From: Clostridiaceae bacterium | GTDB taxonomy: Bacteria > Bacillota > Clostridia > Acetivibrionales > DULL01 | Reading direction: 5' to 3' | Length of the DNA: 64,000 nucleotides | Assembly: GCA_012840395.1 (NCBI GenBank) | Contig: DULL01000066.1 | Coordinates: 1-64,000, forward strand | Part shown: in pieces, positions 54,747-64,000 of the stretch | Numbering within the stretch: position 1 is the first letter of the stretch | Layout: the number at the start of each line of letters is the position of its first letter | Translations under genes and position numbers: made by a program | The notes under the pieces: model-generated | Databases searched by the model: none | What the model saw: the letters and a program-made list of their open reading frames with translations, nothing else | What the model was told of the DNA's origin: nothing

Positions 54747-54915
54747 GTTTTTATATAACTTTCTGTGTATATTAGAAATAATTATGATAAAATGTTATTA
54801 AATTAAAGTAATAAATAATAAAAAAATAATTTAAACATAAGATACGGTATTTACCTTTAAAGGAAATTTTAAAGAAGATTTATCATGTAATGATTTGGAA
54901 TATCCTGGAGGTATT

Positions 54916-55410
54916 ATGAAAAACATAGTTTTAATAGGAATGCCGGCATCAGGAAAGAGTACAATTGGCGTTATTCTTGCAAAAACAATGGGCATGGACT
55001 TCGTTGATACAGATTTGCTGATTCAGAAGAAAGAAAACAAATTATTGCAAGATATTATTACAGAAAAAGGTATTGACAGTTTTATTCAGATAGAAGAGGA
55101 AATAATATTAGAGCTTAATTGCAACAATCATGTTGTTGCAACCGGAGGAAGCGTTATATACAGCCATAAAGCAATGGAGCACCTTAAACAAAATGGAATT
55201 TTAGTATATTTAAATACCAGCTATGATGAAATAAAAAGAAGACTTACAAACATTACTTCAAGAGGTATTGTTTTTGGGAAAGAACAGGATTTACAGGGCT
55301 TATTTAATGAAAGAACACCTTTATACGAAAAATATGCAGATATTATATTAGATTGTACTGGTAAAGAAGTAGAAGAAATAGTCAATTTAATAAAGGATAA
55401 ATTATCTTAA
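54916..55410 (+). CDS. aroK: shikimate kinase
   Basis: 164 residues from ATG 54916 (GGAGG). A P-loop GMPASGKST (8-16), the FVDTDLLI Asp motif and VVATGGSVIYS motif identify shikimate kinase, which phosphorylates shikimate at O3 in aromatic amino acid synthesis. It is isolated from other aro genes. The next gene starts 196 nt downstream. Confidence 0.9.
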   Translation: MKNIVLIGMPASGKSTIGVILAKTMGMDFVDTDLLIQKKENKLLQDIITEKGIDSFIQIEEEIILELNCNNHVVATGGSVIYSHKAMEHLKQNGILVYLNTSYDEIKRRLTNITSRGIVFGKEQDLQGLFNERTPLYEKYADIILDCTGKEVEEIVNLIKDKLS

Positions 55411-55606
55411 AGCCTTGCATATTTATTCATGAAGCTATAAGCCTGTAACAGGTAATTATCGCGATTTCACTCATAGCTGCCCTGTTCTTGACTATAGTAA
55501 AAAAAGTTGATAATGTATGACTTGAGAATAATTCTTATTAATATAAATATGATATTTTAATTATTATTTTCACCGCCTTTATTCTTAAGCAGGGAGTGTG
55601 GCAATT

Positions 55607-55912
55607 ATGAATTCCAAGTTGAAGGATAAGTTAATAGATAGGTTATTTGAGGCTATACTATTATTGGAAAACGTGGATGAGTGTTACAGTTTTTTTGAAG
55701 ATGTTTGCACTATTGCGGAAATAAAAGCTATGGCTCAAAGGCTGGAAGTAGCAAAAATGTTGAGAAATAAAAAGACCTATCAGGAAATCAGTGAAGAAAC
55801 TGGAGCAAGTACGGCCACAATCAGTAGGGTAAACAGGTGCTTAAATTATGGTGCAGACGGATATAGATTAATATTGGAAAGGCTTGAATCGGCATATAAT
55901 AAGGAACAATAA
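55607..55912 (+). CDS. YerC/TrpR-like regulator
   Basis: 101 residues of the YerC/YecD family, related to TrpR. A helix-turn-helix is visible as MLRNKKTYQEISEETGASTATISRV (55-80). The ATG at 55607 is used because AGGGAG is about 10 nt upstream; a GTG 9 nt earlier is too close. Family members are DNA-binding but the regulon is not known. It precedes secA by 53 nt. Confidence 0.88.
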   Translation: MNSKLKDKLIDRLFEAILLLENVDECYSFFEDVCTIAEIKAMAQRLEVAKMLRNKKTYQEISEETGASTATISRVNRCLNYGADGYRLILERLESAYNKEQ

Positions 55913-55965
55913 CGGAACATGATATCATGAGAAAAAGATAATGCAATAATTTTGGAGGAACGTAA

Positions 55966-58704
55966 ATGCTTAAAATAATAGAAAAAATATTTGGCAGTTA
56001 TAGTGACAGAGAAATAAAGAAAATAATTCCCATAGTGGATAGAATAGAAGCTCTCGAAGAAAGTGTAAAAGCTTTGAGCGATGATCAGCTAAGAGGGAAG
56101 ACAGGTGAATTTAAAGATAGGCTTGCTAAAGGTGAAACCCTTGATGATATTCTTCCCGAAGCATTTGCTGTAGTCAGGGAAGCTTCCAGAAGAGTACTGG
56201 GAATGAGACATTTTAGAGTTCAATTAATTGGAGGAATAGTACTCCATCAAGGCAGGATTGCCGAGATGAAAACCGGTGAAGGAAAGACCTTGGTAGCCAC
56301 ACTCCCAGTTTACCTTAATGCGCTGGAAGGCAAGGGAGTTCATGTTGTGACGGTTAATGACTACCTGGCAACCCGTGACAGCGAGTGGATGGGTAAAATA
56401 TATAAGTTTTTAGGGCTTTCTGTTGGTTTGATTGTTCATGGCCTTGACAGTGTGCAAAGGAAAAGAGCATATAATAGTGATGTTACTTATGGAACAAATA
56501 ACGAATTTGGATTTGACTATTTAAGAGACAACATGGTCATTTATAAAGAAGATATAGTTCAAAGGGAATTGAATTATGCAATAGTTGACGAGGTTGATAG
56601 TATCCTTATTGATGAAGCAAGAACACCTCTAATTATTTCAGGAGCTGGTGATAAATCCACAGATTTATATAAAAAGGCAGATGCATTTGTAAGAAGGCTC
56701 AAAGCAAGAGTGTTTACCCAGTTAGACAATAAACAGGATATAGATGACGAAATTGAAGAAGACTACATTGTTGATGAAAAGGCTCATACCGCTACACTGA
56801 CGGCTAAAGGCGTAAAAAAAGCCGAACAGTTTTTTGGTATAGAAAATCTTTCAGATCCCGAGAATCTTACAATTTCCCATCATATTAACCAGGCATTGAA
56901 AGCTCATGGTTTAATGAAAAAAGACAGGGATTATGTGGAAAAAGATGGAGAAATAATTATCGTTGATGAATTTACAGGTAGGTTAATGTATGGCAGAAGA
57001 TACAGTGACGGCCTTCATCAGGCAATAGAAGCTAAGGAAGGGGTAAAGGTTGAACGTGAAAGTAAAACCTTGGCTACTATTACTTTCCAAAACTATTTCA
57101 GAATGTATAAAAAACTGGCAGGTATGACAGGAACCGCTCAAACTGAGGAAAATGAATTCAGAACAATTTATAATCTTGATGTAGTTGTTATTCCCACGAA
57201 TAAGCCCATGATACGTAAGGATTATCCTGATTGTGTCTATAAAACCGAGATGGGAAAATTCAACGCGGTCATCAACGAAATAGCCGACTGTTATTCCAGG
57301 GGACAGCCGGTTCTTATAGGTACAATATCCATTGAAAAATCAGAGTTGTTAAGTTCCATGCTTAAAAAGCGTGGAATAAGCCACCAGGTTCTTAATGCAA
57401 AATACCATGAAAAGGAAGCTGAGATAATAGCTCAGGCTGGAAAATATAAAGCAGTTACCATCGCAACAAATATGGCTGGAAGAGGAACGGATATTGTTCT
57501 TGGTGGGAATCCTGAATTTATGGCTAAACAGGAGATGAGGAAAAAGGGTTATTCAGATGAATTAATAAATAAAGCTACAGGGTTTGAAGAAACCAATGAT
57601 GAAATAATTCTTGAAGCCAGAAGAACTTTCCGAAATATATATGAAACTTTTAAAAAGGAAACAGATGCTGAAAGAAAAAAAGTAGTGGAACTTGGAGGCC
57701 TTCATATTATTGGTACTGAAAGGCATGAATCCAGACGTATTGATAATCAGCTCCGCGGCAGATCCGGACGTCAGGGTGACCCGGGTTCTTCAAGGTTTTA
57801 TATTTCCCTTGAAGACGATTTAATGAGATTATTCGGCAGCGACAGGTTGACAGGAATTGTTGATGCCCTTGGGCTGGAGGAGGATCAGCCCATTGAGCAT
57901 AAGATGCTTTCCAATGCTATAGAAAATGCACAAAAAAGAGTTGAAGGCAAGAATTTTGATATAAGGAAGCATGTGCTTGAATATGATGATGTAATGAACA
58001 AGCAAAGGGAGATAATATACTCCCAAAGGAAATCTGTTCTTAATGGAGATAACTTAAAAGACAATTATATAAAAATGATAGAAGGTGTGGTAGAGAGGAT
58101 TATATCCACTTACTGCAGTGAAAGTCCATATCCGGACAACTGGGATTGGAACGGCATTATAGAATATGCTGAGAATATATTATTGCCCAAGGGAACTCTT
58201 AAGGTAAACAGAGAGAATATGGAAGATATAACTAAAGAATCTCTCAAAGAAACCATACTCAGTAATGCATTGAAGGCATACGAGGCAAGAGAACAGGAGC
58301 TTACACCTGAATTAATGAGGGAATTTGAGAGAGTGGTTCTATTGCGTATGGTCGATGAAAAATGGATGGATCATATTGATGCAATGGATCAGTTAAGGCA
58401 AGGCATCGGCCTTAGGGCTTATGGCCAGAGGGATCCGGTTATAGAATATAAATTTGAAGGGTTTGAGATGTTTGAGGAAATGATAAGGAACATCCAGGAG
58501 GATTCACTGAAGATACTTCTTAAGTCAAGGATAGATAAGGAAAGGGCTGTCAAGAGGGAAAAGGTTGCAGAACCGGTTACTGCCAGCCATGGGGATGAGG
58601 TAAGAAAACCAGTAACCAGATCCAGCGAGAAAGTTGGAAGAAATGATCCCTGTCCCTGCGGAAGTGGCAAAAAATATAAAAAATGTTGCGGTGCTAATAA
58701 TTAA
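55966..58704 (+). CDS. secA: preprotein translocase ATPase SecA
   Basis: 912 residues. Walker A is MKTGEGKTL (101-109), Walker B is [14 protein letters not shown], and the helicase C-terminal arm contains [16 protein letters not shown]-terminal zinc motif ([15 protein letters not shown]) is present. SecA drives proteins through SecYEG. The ribosome site is TTGGAGG. The neighbours are unrelated in function, apart from possible cotranscription with the YerC-like gene. Confidence 0.98.
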   Translation: MLKIIEKIFGSYSDREIKKIIPIVDRIEALEESVKALSDDQLRGKTGEFKDRLAKGETLDDILPEAFAVVREASRRVLGMRHFRVQLIGGIVLHQGRIAEMKTGEGKTLVATLPVYLNALEGKGVHVVTVNDYLATRDSEWMGKIYKFLGLSVGLIVHGLDSVQRKRAYNSDVTYGTNNEFGFDYLRDNMVIYKEDIVQRELNYAIVDEVDSILIDEARTPLIISGAGDKSTDLYKKADAFVRRLKARVFTQLDNKQDIDDEIEEDYIVDEKAHTATLTAKGVKKAEQFFGIENLSDPENLTISHHINQALKAHGLMKKDRDYVEKDGEIIIVDEFTGRLMYGRRYSDGLHQAIEAKEGVKVERESKTLATITFQNYFRMYKKLAGMTGTAQTEENEFRTIYNLDVVVIPTNKPMIRKDYPDCVYKTEMGKFNAVINEIADCYSRGQPVLIGTISIEKSELLSSMLKKRGISHQVLNAKYHEKEAEIIAQAGKYKAVTIATNMAGRGTDIVLGGNPEFMAKQEMRKKGYSDELINKATGFEETNDEIILEARRTFRNIYETFKKETDAERKKVVELGGLHIIGTERHESRRIDNQLRGRSGRQGDPGSSRFYISLEDDLMRLFGSDRLTGIVDALGLEEDQPIEHKMLSNAIENAQKRVEGKNFDIRKHVLEYDDVMNKQREIIYSQRKSVLNGDNLKDNYIKMIEGVVERIISTYCSESPYPDNWDWNGIIEYAENILLPKGTLKVNRENMEDITKESLKETILSNALKAYEAREQELTPELMREFERVVLLRMVDEKWMDHIDAMDQLRQGIGLRAYGQRDPVIEYKFEGFEMFEEMIRNIQEDSLKILLKSRIDKERAVKREKVAEPVTASHGDEVRKPVTRSSEKVGRNDPCPCGSGKKYKKCCGANN

Positions 58705-58796
58705 ATTTTAAAATAATTCATATGAAGAAATATATTATTTAAAAATACAATGAAATTTTCTAATAAAAATTTTTATTATACTTGTGAGGAAAGACT

Positions 58797-60080
58797 ATGG
58801 ACTACCAGGAAGCGTTAAATTATATACATGGCACTCATAAATTTGGAAGTAAACTTGGATTAAAGAATATTACCAGACTATTGGAATTAATGGGCAATCC
58901 GCAAAGAAAATTAAAATATGTCCATGTGGCTGGAACAAACGGTAAAGGTTCTACGTCTGCATTTATTAGCAGTATTCTTATTGAATCGGGTTATAAAGTA
59001 GGAATTTTTACTTCTCCATATCTTGAGCGTTTTACCGAAAGAATAAAGGTAAATGATGAGGAGATTAAAGAAGAAGATATTGCCAGGCTAACTGGACTGA
59101 TTAAGGCAAATGTTGAGAAGATGCTGGCTGAAGGCGAAAACCATCCTACAGAATTTGAGATTATAACTGCCATGGCTTTTCAGTATTTTGCTGAAGTTAA
59201 CTGTGATATTGTAGTACTTGAAGTTGGTCTTGGAGGAAGATTCGATTCAACAAATGTGATAGACAAACCAGAGGTGGCAGTGATTACAACTATAAATTAT
59301 GACCATATGGACCGACTGGGAAATACTCTTCCAGAAATTGCCTTTGAAAAGGCTGGAATAATAAAAAATGATTGTGATGTTGTAATATATCCTCAGGTTG
59401 AAGATGTCAGAGAAGTATTTGAAAAAGTATGCAAGGATAAAAATGCAAGGCTCCATTGGGTTGATTTTTCAGGAATCAGTAGTATAGAGTTTGGTGCTGA
59501 TGGACAAGCCTTTAATTATAAAGATTATGGAAATGTTAAGATTTCTCTGATTGGCTCTCACCAGATTAATAATGCAATAGTAGCAATTAAAACTGCAGAG
59601 GTGCTGAGGGACAAAGGTTTTGCAATAAATCAGCAATCAATATTAAAAGGGCTGATTAAGGCCAGGTGGCCGGGGAGATTGGAAATTGTTAACAGGGAGC
59701 CATTGTTCTTAATAGATGGTGCTCACAACATTGAAGGGGCAAAAGCACTTCATGATGCATTAAACCTATACTTTCCTGACAGGAGAAAAATATTTATTAT
59801 AGGCGTTTTAAAAGATAAAAAATACAGAGAAATGATTGAAGCTGTTTCACCTATAGCGGATAGGTTTATAACAGTAACCCCTAACAGTGACAGAGCCCTG
59901 GAAGCGGAAGAGACTGCTGAAATTATTAGATTCTATTGTAGTAATGTAACAGCCAGCCCAACAATAAAAGAAGCAATTGAAAAAAGTTTGCGGGAAGCAG
60001 AGCCCGGAGATGTTATCTGTGCTTTCGGTTCACTGTACTATATTGGTGAGGTAAGAAATTATTTTAAAAATAATAAGTAA
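58797..60080 (+). CDS. folC: folylpolyglutamate / dihydrofolate synthase
   Basis: 427 residues, of Mur-ligase-like type. The P-loop is VAGTNGKGSTS (44-54). VLEVGLGGRFDSTNVI and LIDGAHNIEGA are also typical. It adds glutamate to folates, and often makes dihydrofolate too. The ribosome site is GAGGAAAG. Confidence 0.94.
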   Translation: MDYQEALNYIHGTHKFGSKLGLKNITRLLELMGNPQRKLKYVHVAGTNGKGSTSAFISSILIESGYKVGIFTSPYLERFTERIKVNDEEIKEEDIARLTGLIKANVEKMLAEGENHPTEFEIITAMAFQYFAEVNCDIVVLEVGLGGRFDSTNVIDKPEVAVITTINYDHMDRLGNTLPEIAFEKAGIIKNDCDVVIYPQVEDVREVFEKVCKDKNARLHWVDFSGISSIEFGADGQAFNYKDYGNVKISLIGSHQINNAIVAIKTAEVLRDKGFAINQQSILKGLIKARWPGRLEIVNREPLFLIDGAHNIEGAKALHDALNLYFPDRRKIFIIGVLKDKKYREMIEAVSPIADRFITVTPNSDRALEAEETAEIIRFYCSNVTASPTIKEAIEKSLREAEPGDVICAFGSLYYIGEVRNYFKNNK

Positions 60081-60231
60081 AAGCCGATAATTTGTATAGT
60101 TAATTTATTATTTATATTTATTAATGTATTTATATTAGATGTATTTGGGTATACTGCAATAGAATTTATATTAGGTTATATATTATAATCTTCAAATAGT
60201 AAATGATTTGTATGAGATAGGAGGTGCTTCC

Positions 60232-61401
60232 ATGATTGATCTCAAGGAGGAATTGAAGAATTACAGTCCGATTGATATGAAGATATTGGAAGATGAAGGC
60301 GCAGATCTTCCTGATAATATTAAGAATTCGATAATTCTTTATAATAAAGCACTGGAAAGTTTGCAGAATGGAAGCGAAGATATTGCAGTAATTGAGCTTA
60401 GGAAAGCAATAGCACTGAATCCTGATTTTTATGAAGCTGTAAACCTTCTTGGAGTATGCTACTCTTACTTAAATGACCAGCAAAAGGCAATTGAAATGTT
60501 TGAAAGAGTAGTAAATGCCGAGAACAACGGTGTAAGAGCTCTCTCGTACATAAATCAGATAAAGAGCGGACAGGACGGAGATGCTGCAACTGCTTCAAGT
60601 AAGAAAAAAGGAGCGGTAAATAAAAAAAAGCTTGGGAAAAGTAAAGAACCAAAAGAGATAGCGCAACCCAGCCTCAAAGCAGAACAATATCCGGGTAAAC
60701 AGCAAAATCAAAATAAAAATAAAATACCATTGTTTAATGATAGTTACAAAATAAAGCTGATGGCAGTGTCTTTTATAGCAGGTTTAATATTACCACTGCT
60801 AATTGTGATACCTGTTATAAAAGGGAACAGTACAAAAGAGATAGCAAAAATCAGCGGGGAAAAAGATGAATTATTAAGTCAGATTGAAGAACTTAACGAT
60901 AAATATGATCAATTATCCGAAACCAATAAGAATCTGGAAAAAGATTTGCAGGAAGCCAATTCAAATATAGATTATTATAAATTTACCCTTAAGCTTTTTG
61001 AAGTTAAGGAACTGGCAGACAACAAAAAATATGAAGATGCGGCAGATATGCTTATACTGTTGAAAACATTTGATTTTCAGGATGAAGAAAAATCAAAGTT
61101 TGAAGAAATGTATAAAAATATTATGCCCCTTGCGGCTGAGAGTGCTTATAACAAAGCATATGCCAAGTACATAAACAGAGAATATGAAGAAGCATTGAAG
61201 CTATTTGAAAAAGTACGGTTATATGATGAAAAATATTCACGAATTGATGCTACTTTGTATTATATGGGAAGATCTTATAAAGAACTGAATAATTCAAGAA
61301 ATGCCATTGCCATGTTCCAGCAGATACTTGATAACTATCCAAACAGTTATTATTATTCGTATGCAAAGTACAGGATAAATGAATTAACCCAGATGCCTTA
61401 A
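60232..61401 (+). CDS. TPR protein with internal membrane anchor
   Basis: 389 residues from ATG 60232 (GGAGGTG). An N-terminal TPR region (about 35-110) precedes a Lys/Gln-rich linker (120-168). A single membrane helix (175-197) is followed by a coiled coil (205-250) and a second TPR-like helical domain (260-389). TPR modules thus sit on both sides of one membrane helix. It is probably a scaffold; the partners are unknown. A terminator follows. Confidence 0.82.
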   Translation: MIDLKEELKNYSPIDMKILEDEGADLPDNIKNSIILYNKALESLQNGSEDIAVIELRKAIALNPDFYEAVNLLGVCYSYLNDQQKAIEMFERVVNAENNGVRALSYINQIKSGQDGDAATASSKKKGAVNKKKLGKSKEPKEIAQPSLKAEQYPGKQQNQNKNKIPLFNDSYKIKLMAVSFIAGLILPLLIVIPVIKGNSTKEIAKISGEKDELLSQIEELNDKYDQLSETNKNLEKDLQEANSNIDYYKFTLKLFEVKELADNKKYEDAADMLILLKTFDFQDEEKSKFEEMYKNIMPLAAESAYNKAYAKYINREYEEALKLFEKVRLYDEKYSRIDATLYYMGRSYKELNNSRNAIAMFQQILDNYPNSYYYSYAKYRINELTQMP

Positions 61402-61466
61402 TTACTTTTAATATTAAAAACTAATCTACTTATGTTAAATATAGTCAATTTAAATGATAAAGTTTA

Positions 61467-61492
61467 AAAGGTAGCATTTATGCTGCCTTTTT
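61467..61492 (+). terminator. intrinsic terminator
   Basis: A 10-bp stem with one G-U pair (61467-61476 with 61481-61490), a 4-nt loop and a T-run. Confidence 0.85.
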
Positions 61493-61571
61493 CATATTAT
61501 ATAGCAGTATTTATTAATATGAGTCAATAGAATAAACCGATATAAGGTTTATTTTTATTGGGGTGAGTCTT

Positions 61572-62702
61572 TTGAATCCTAAATTAAGTAAAATAAATAT
61601 TGCGCTTGGAGGCGGAGGAGTAAGGGGCATAGCATATATTGGCGTTTTTGCAGAAGCCTATGACAGGGGATACAAATGGGGTAACATAGCCGGAGTATCA
61701 GCAGGAGCATTAGCGGGGTCCTTCCTTTCAGCAGGGATGAGTCCATATGAAATGTGGAAAAACCTTAATGAGTTCGATTTTGAAGAAGTACAGTTCAGTA
61801 AGATACCTAAAAAAGTACCGGTGATCGAAAGATACTTAGAGTTTGTTCACAGGACCAGAACTACAGGTGAAGAAAGTATTAAGAATTTTTTTAGCAGAAA
61901 ATATAATTTTGATGATTTTGTTAATGAAGATGAATCTGATCAGGACCAGTATTTAGAAAGAAGTAATTTCTTTAAAAATATTGCCACATTTGCAAAAGAG
62001 GGTAGTCTTTTTGACGGAGACTATCTGGAGGAATGGATATCAATATGTCTGAGAAAAAAAGGTATCAGGACTTTTGGTGATTTAAGAGGAGGAACAGTTG
62101 ATAAACAAAATCCGAAAGGATATAAATTAAGAGTTACAGGAGTTGATTGCACCAGGGCAAAGTTGGTAGTTTTACCTGATGATCTTGAGTTTTATGGCAT
62201 TAATCCTGATGAGTTTGAAGTGGCTAAAGCAATCAGAATCAGTACCTGCAATCCTTTTGCTTTTAAGCCGGTAGAGATTAAGAAGACAGAAGGGAAAAAA
62301 ACCAAAACCTACTACCTTATTGATGGAGGAGCACTTGATAGTTTTCCTCACTGGGCTATCAATGCTGAAACAGCCAAAGCAGTAGGCTTTGTCCTCAAAG
62401 ACGGTAATAAAAAACCTGGATTTTTTAGCCTGAATACGGCTCTTGATATTCTAAAGAGCATTATATCTGCCATTCATGATCCCGGTTTACCTAAAGATAA
62501 AGAAATTAAAATAAAATATATTGGGGAAATATTAATTAGTCCAAAAATATCAATGCTGGATTTTAACCTGAGCAATGATGATAAAGTTCATATGTTTAAT
62601 GCGGGAAAAAATGAAGCCTATAAGGTATTTAACAAGATGGAAAGGGATTTGATGAGATATAGGAGAGGATTTTTCTACCCTTTCAGTTTTTTTAGATATT
62701 AA
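61572..62702 (+). CDS. patatin-like phospholipase
   Basis: 376 residues from TTG 61572 (GGGG 7-8 nt upstream); a GTG at 61563 is possible but too close to that site. The patatin dyad is intact: an oxyanion motif GGGGVRG (13-19), nucleophile Ser43 in GVSAG and Asp in YYLIDGGALD. There is no signal peptide. It probably hydrolyses membrane lipids or acts as a cytoplasmic lipase. Confidence 0.9.
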   Translation: MNPKLSKINIALGGGGVRGIAYIGVFAEAYDRGYKWGNIAGVSAGALAGSFLSAGMSPYEMWKNLNEFDFEEVQFSKIPKKVPVIERYLEFVHRTRTTGEESIKNFFSRKYNFDDFVNEDESDQDQYLERSNFFKNIATFAKEGSLFDGDYLEEWISICLRKKGIRTFGDLRGGTVDKQNPKGYKLRVTGVDCTRAKLVVLPDDLEFYGINPDEFEVAKAIRISTCNPFAFKPVEIKKTEGKKTKTYYLIDGGALDSFPHWAINAETAKAVGFVLKDGNKKPGFFSLNTALDILKSIISAIHDPGLPKDKEIKIKYIGEILISPKISMLDFNLSNDDKVHMFNAGKNEAYKVFNKMERDLMRYRRGFFYPFSFFRY

Positions 62703-62802
62703 CCCCCTAATTTCCAGGAAATAATCATTAGGTCAAGTTCTTTAATTTCCGGAGTATTTGTTGTATTATATATATAATATACTTACAGCACATATTTACT
62801 TT

Positions 62803-62832
62803 GGGCAATTAGTATTGCCCAGGGCCTATTTT
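62803..62832 (+). terminator. hairpin upstream of thrC
   Basis: GGGCAAT (62803-62809) pairs with ATTGCCC (62814-62820), followed by a short GC stretch and a T-run. It terminates the patatin gene or may attenuate thrC. Confidence 0.65.
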
Positions 62833-62852
62833 TTTGTGCAAGGGGGATTATT

Positions 62853-64000
62853 ATGCTATATGAAAGTACCAGAGGTGGTTTAAAGTCAATAAACTCTGCA
62901 CAAGCCATAAAAATGGGTATTGCTCCGGATGGAGGTTTGTTTGTTCCTGAAAAGGATATAGTAATAAGCTTTGAGCAAATCCAAGAAATGGCAGGTATGA
63001 GTTATCAGGAAAGAGCTTGTAAAATTCTGAAATATTTTCTAAGTGATTATACAGATGAAGAAATAAAAGAATGTGTAAATAATGCTTACCAATCCAGTAA
63101 GTTCAGTAATACCAATATTGCTCCGGTTGTGGCGCTTAATGGAAACCTTTATGTACTGGAATTGTGGCATGGGCCTACCAGTGCTTTTAAGGACATGGCT
63201 TTACAAATAATGCCTCATTTACTGGTTAAAGCAATTGAGAAGACGGGAGAAACAAAAGAAATAGTAATTCTGGTTGCAACATCGGGTGATACTGGTAAAG
63301 CAGCCCTGGAAGGATTTAAAAATGTTAAGGGGACAAAGGTTATAGTGTTTTTCCCGGAAAATGGTGTCAGTCAGGTTCAAAAAAAGCAGATGGTTACTCA
63401 AGAGGGTAATAATGTCTGGTCGGTCGCCGTAGAAGGTAATTTTGATGATGCCCAAAGTGGTGTAAAAAAGATATTTGCAGATAAAGAGCTAGAGAAGAGA
63501 ATGTCAGAGGGGGGACATGTTTTTTCTTCTGCAAACTCAATTAACTGGGGAAGGCTGGTTCCTCAGATTATTTACTATTTTTCTGCATATGCCGATCTCT
63601 TGAAAGAAGGAAATATCAAGGCCGGAGAAAAAGTAAACATTGTGGTTCCTACAGGTAATTTCGGCAATATACTGGCTGCTTATTATGCTATGAAAATGGG
63701 ACTTCCTGTAAATAAACTTATTTGTGCATCAAATGAAAATAATGTATTGACAGATTTTATAAGGACCGGAATATATGATATCAGAAGAGAATTCAAAAAG
63801 ACTATATCACCATCAATGGATATACTTATATCCAGTAACCTGGAAAGACTTCTTTATGAAATAACAGAGCATAATTCGGATATGATAAATATGTGGATGA
63901 AAAAACTCATGAGCGACGGCATATACTTCATAGATGAAGAAACCCATAAAAGAATTACTTCCGTTTTCTGGGGAGGATATACTAATGAGAGTGAGACTTT
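62853..64000 (+). CDS. thrC: threonine synthase, 5' part
   Basis: Visible residues 1-382 start MLYESTRGGLKSINSAQAI and run off the window edge. The pyridoxal-phosphate Lys113 is in GPTSAFKDMAL, with SGDTGKAALEGF downstream. It converts phosphohomoserine to threonine. The ribosome site is GGGGGA, 6 nt from ATG. Confidence 0.95.
   Translation, partial: MLYESTRGGLKSINSAQAIKMGIAPDGGLFVPEKDIVISFEQIQEMAGMSYQERACKILKYFLSDYTDEEIKECVNNAYQSSKFSNTNIAPVVALNGNLYVLELWHGPTSAFKDMALQIMPHLLVKAIEKTGETKEIVILVATSGDTGKAALEGFKNVKGTKVIVFFPENGVSQVQKKQMVTQEGNNVWSVAVEGNFDDAQSGVKKIFADKELEKRMSEGGHVFSSANSINWGRLVPQIIYYFSAYADLLKEGNIKAGEKVNIVVPTGNFGNILAAYYAMKMGLPVNKLICASNENNVLTDFIRTGIYDIRREFKKTISPSMDILISSNLERLLYEITEHNSDMINMWMKKLMSDGIYFIDEETHKRITSVFWGGYTNESET

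Overview
The window looks like chromosome of a low-GC, anaerobic, endospore-forming Clostridia (Firmicutes). The reasons are AT-rich intergenic DNA, strong AGGAGG-type ribosome sites, frequent TTG and GTG starts, many spore-type wall enzymes (LysM-GH18, CwlC/D-like amidase, SLH-GH18), sigma-K-like promoters, and Firmicute housekeeping genes (secA, folC, recD2, a YerC/TrpR-like gene). A relative of Acetivibrio or Ruminiclostridium is plausible but cannot be proved from the sequence. I see no rRNA, tRNA, CRISPR array or prophage.

Layout. 1-250: edge of an IS3-like element against a small truncated ORF. 250-4.8 kb: probable spore-surface genes (DUF4183 protein, two unrecognised proteins, a coiled-coil protein, an amidase, a Cys-rich DUF6485 protein). 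5-10 kb: an HMA/DsbD-like/cupredoxin fusion, a hemerythrin, a GyrI-like protein with a truncated DUF1905 gene, and a C69/secernin-type peptidase. 10-17.5 kb: three MATE exporters mixed with YciI, cupin and M20-peptidase genes. 17.5-20 kb: a YjbQ and TIM-barrel isomerase pair, a HAD phosphatase, and an 860-bp gene-poor stretch. 20.3-24.1 kb: a carbohydrate-type ABC importer without its ATPase. 24.3-30.8 kb: Ldh-family dehydrogenase, TipA-like MerR regulator, a REP-like hairpin, LysM-GH18 enzyme, DUF362 protein, MscS channel and YkuK-like protein. 30.9-37.8 kb: SLH-GH18 protein, RecD2, a phage-like ExoX-C protein, malic enzyme and an ATP-cone protein. 38-44 kb: a second LysM-GH18 enzyme, and two paralogous acyl-CoA ligases around a zinc-ribbon gene. 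44-49.5 kb: GlpP, a UroD remnant, a PHP protein and a GlpA/GlpB/DUF1667-type dehydrogenase operon. 49.7-64 kb: AraC-GyrI regulator, SLC13/ArsB-like transporter, phosphoesterase, signal peptidase I, an M15/PG-binding protein, shikimate kinase, YerC, SecA, FolC, a TPR membrane protein, patatin and the 5' part of threonine synthase.

The strongest systems-level signals are regulatory. (1) Matching sigma-K-like promoters lie about 30 nt upstream of three genes, including a cupin not obviously related to sporulation. (2) FapR-like palindromes lie upstream of both acyl-CoA ligases. (3) A terminator-bearing leader precedes the glpA-like gene, 1.8 kb from a glpP antiterminator gene. (4) A perfect 12-nt complement to the ribosome binding site of the zinc-ribbon gene lies in its own leader. 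(5) A MerR-type 19-bp-spacer promoter precedes the TipA-like gene. (6) Three TCGA-centred near-palindromes lie around the ABC importer promoter. Gene decay shows in a truncated DUF1905 gene, a UroD 3' fragment and an unidentified reading-frame fragment. I found no clear defence or secondary-metabolite system. The less characterised material is the spore-surface cluster at the left and the regulatory RNA candidates.
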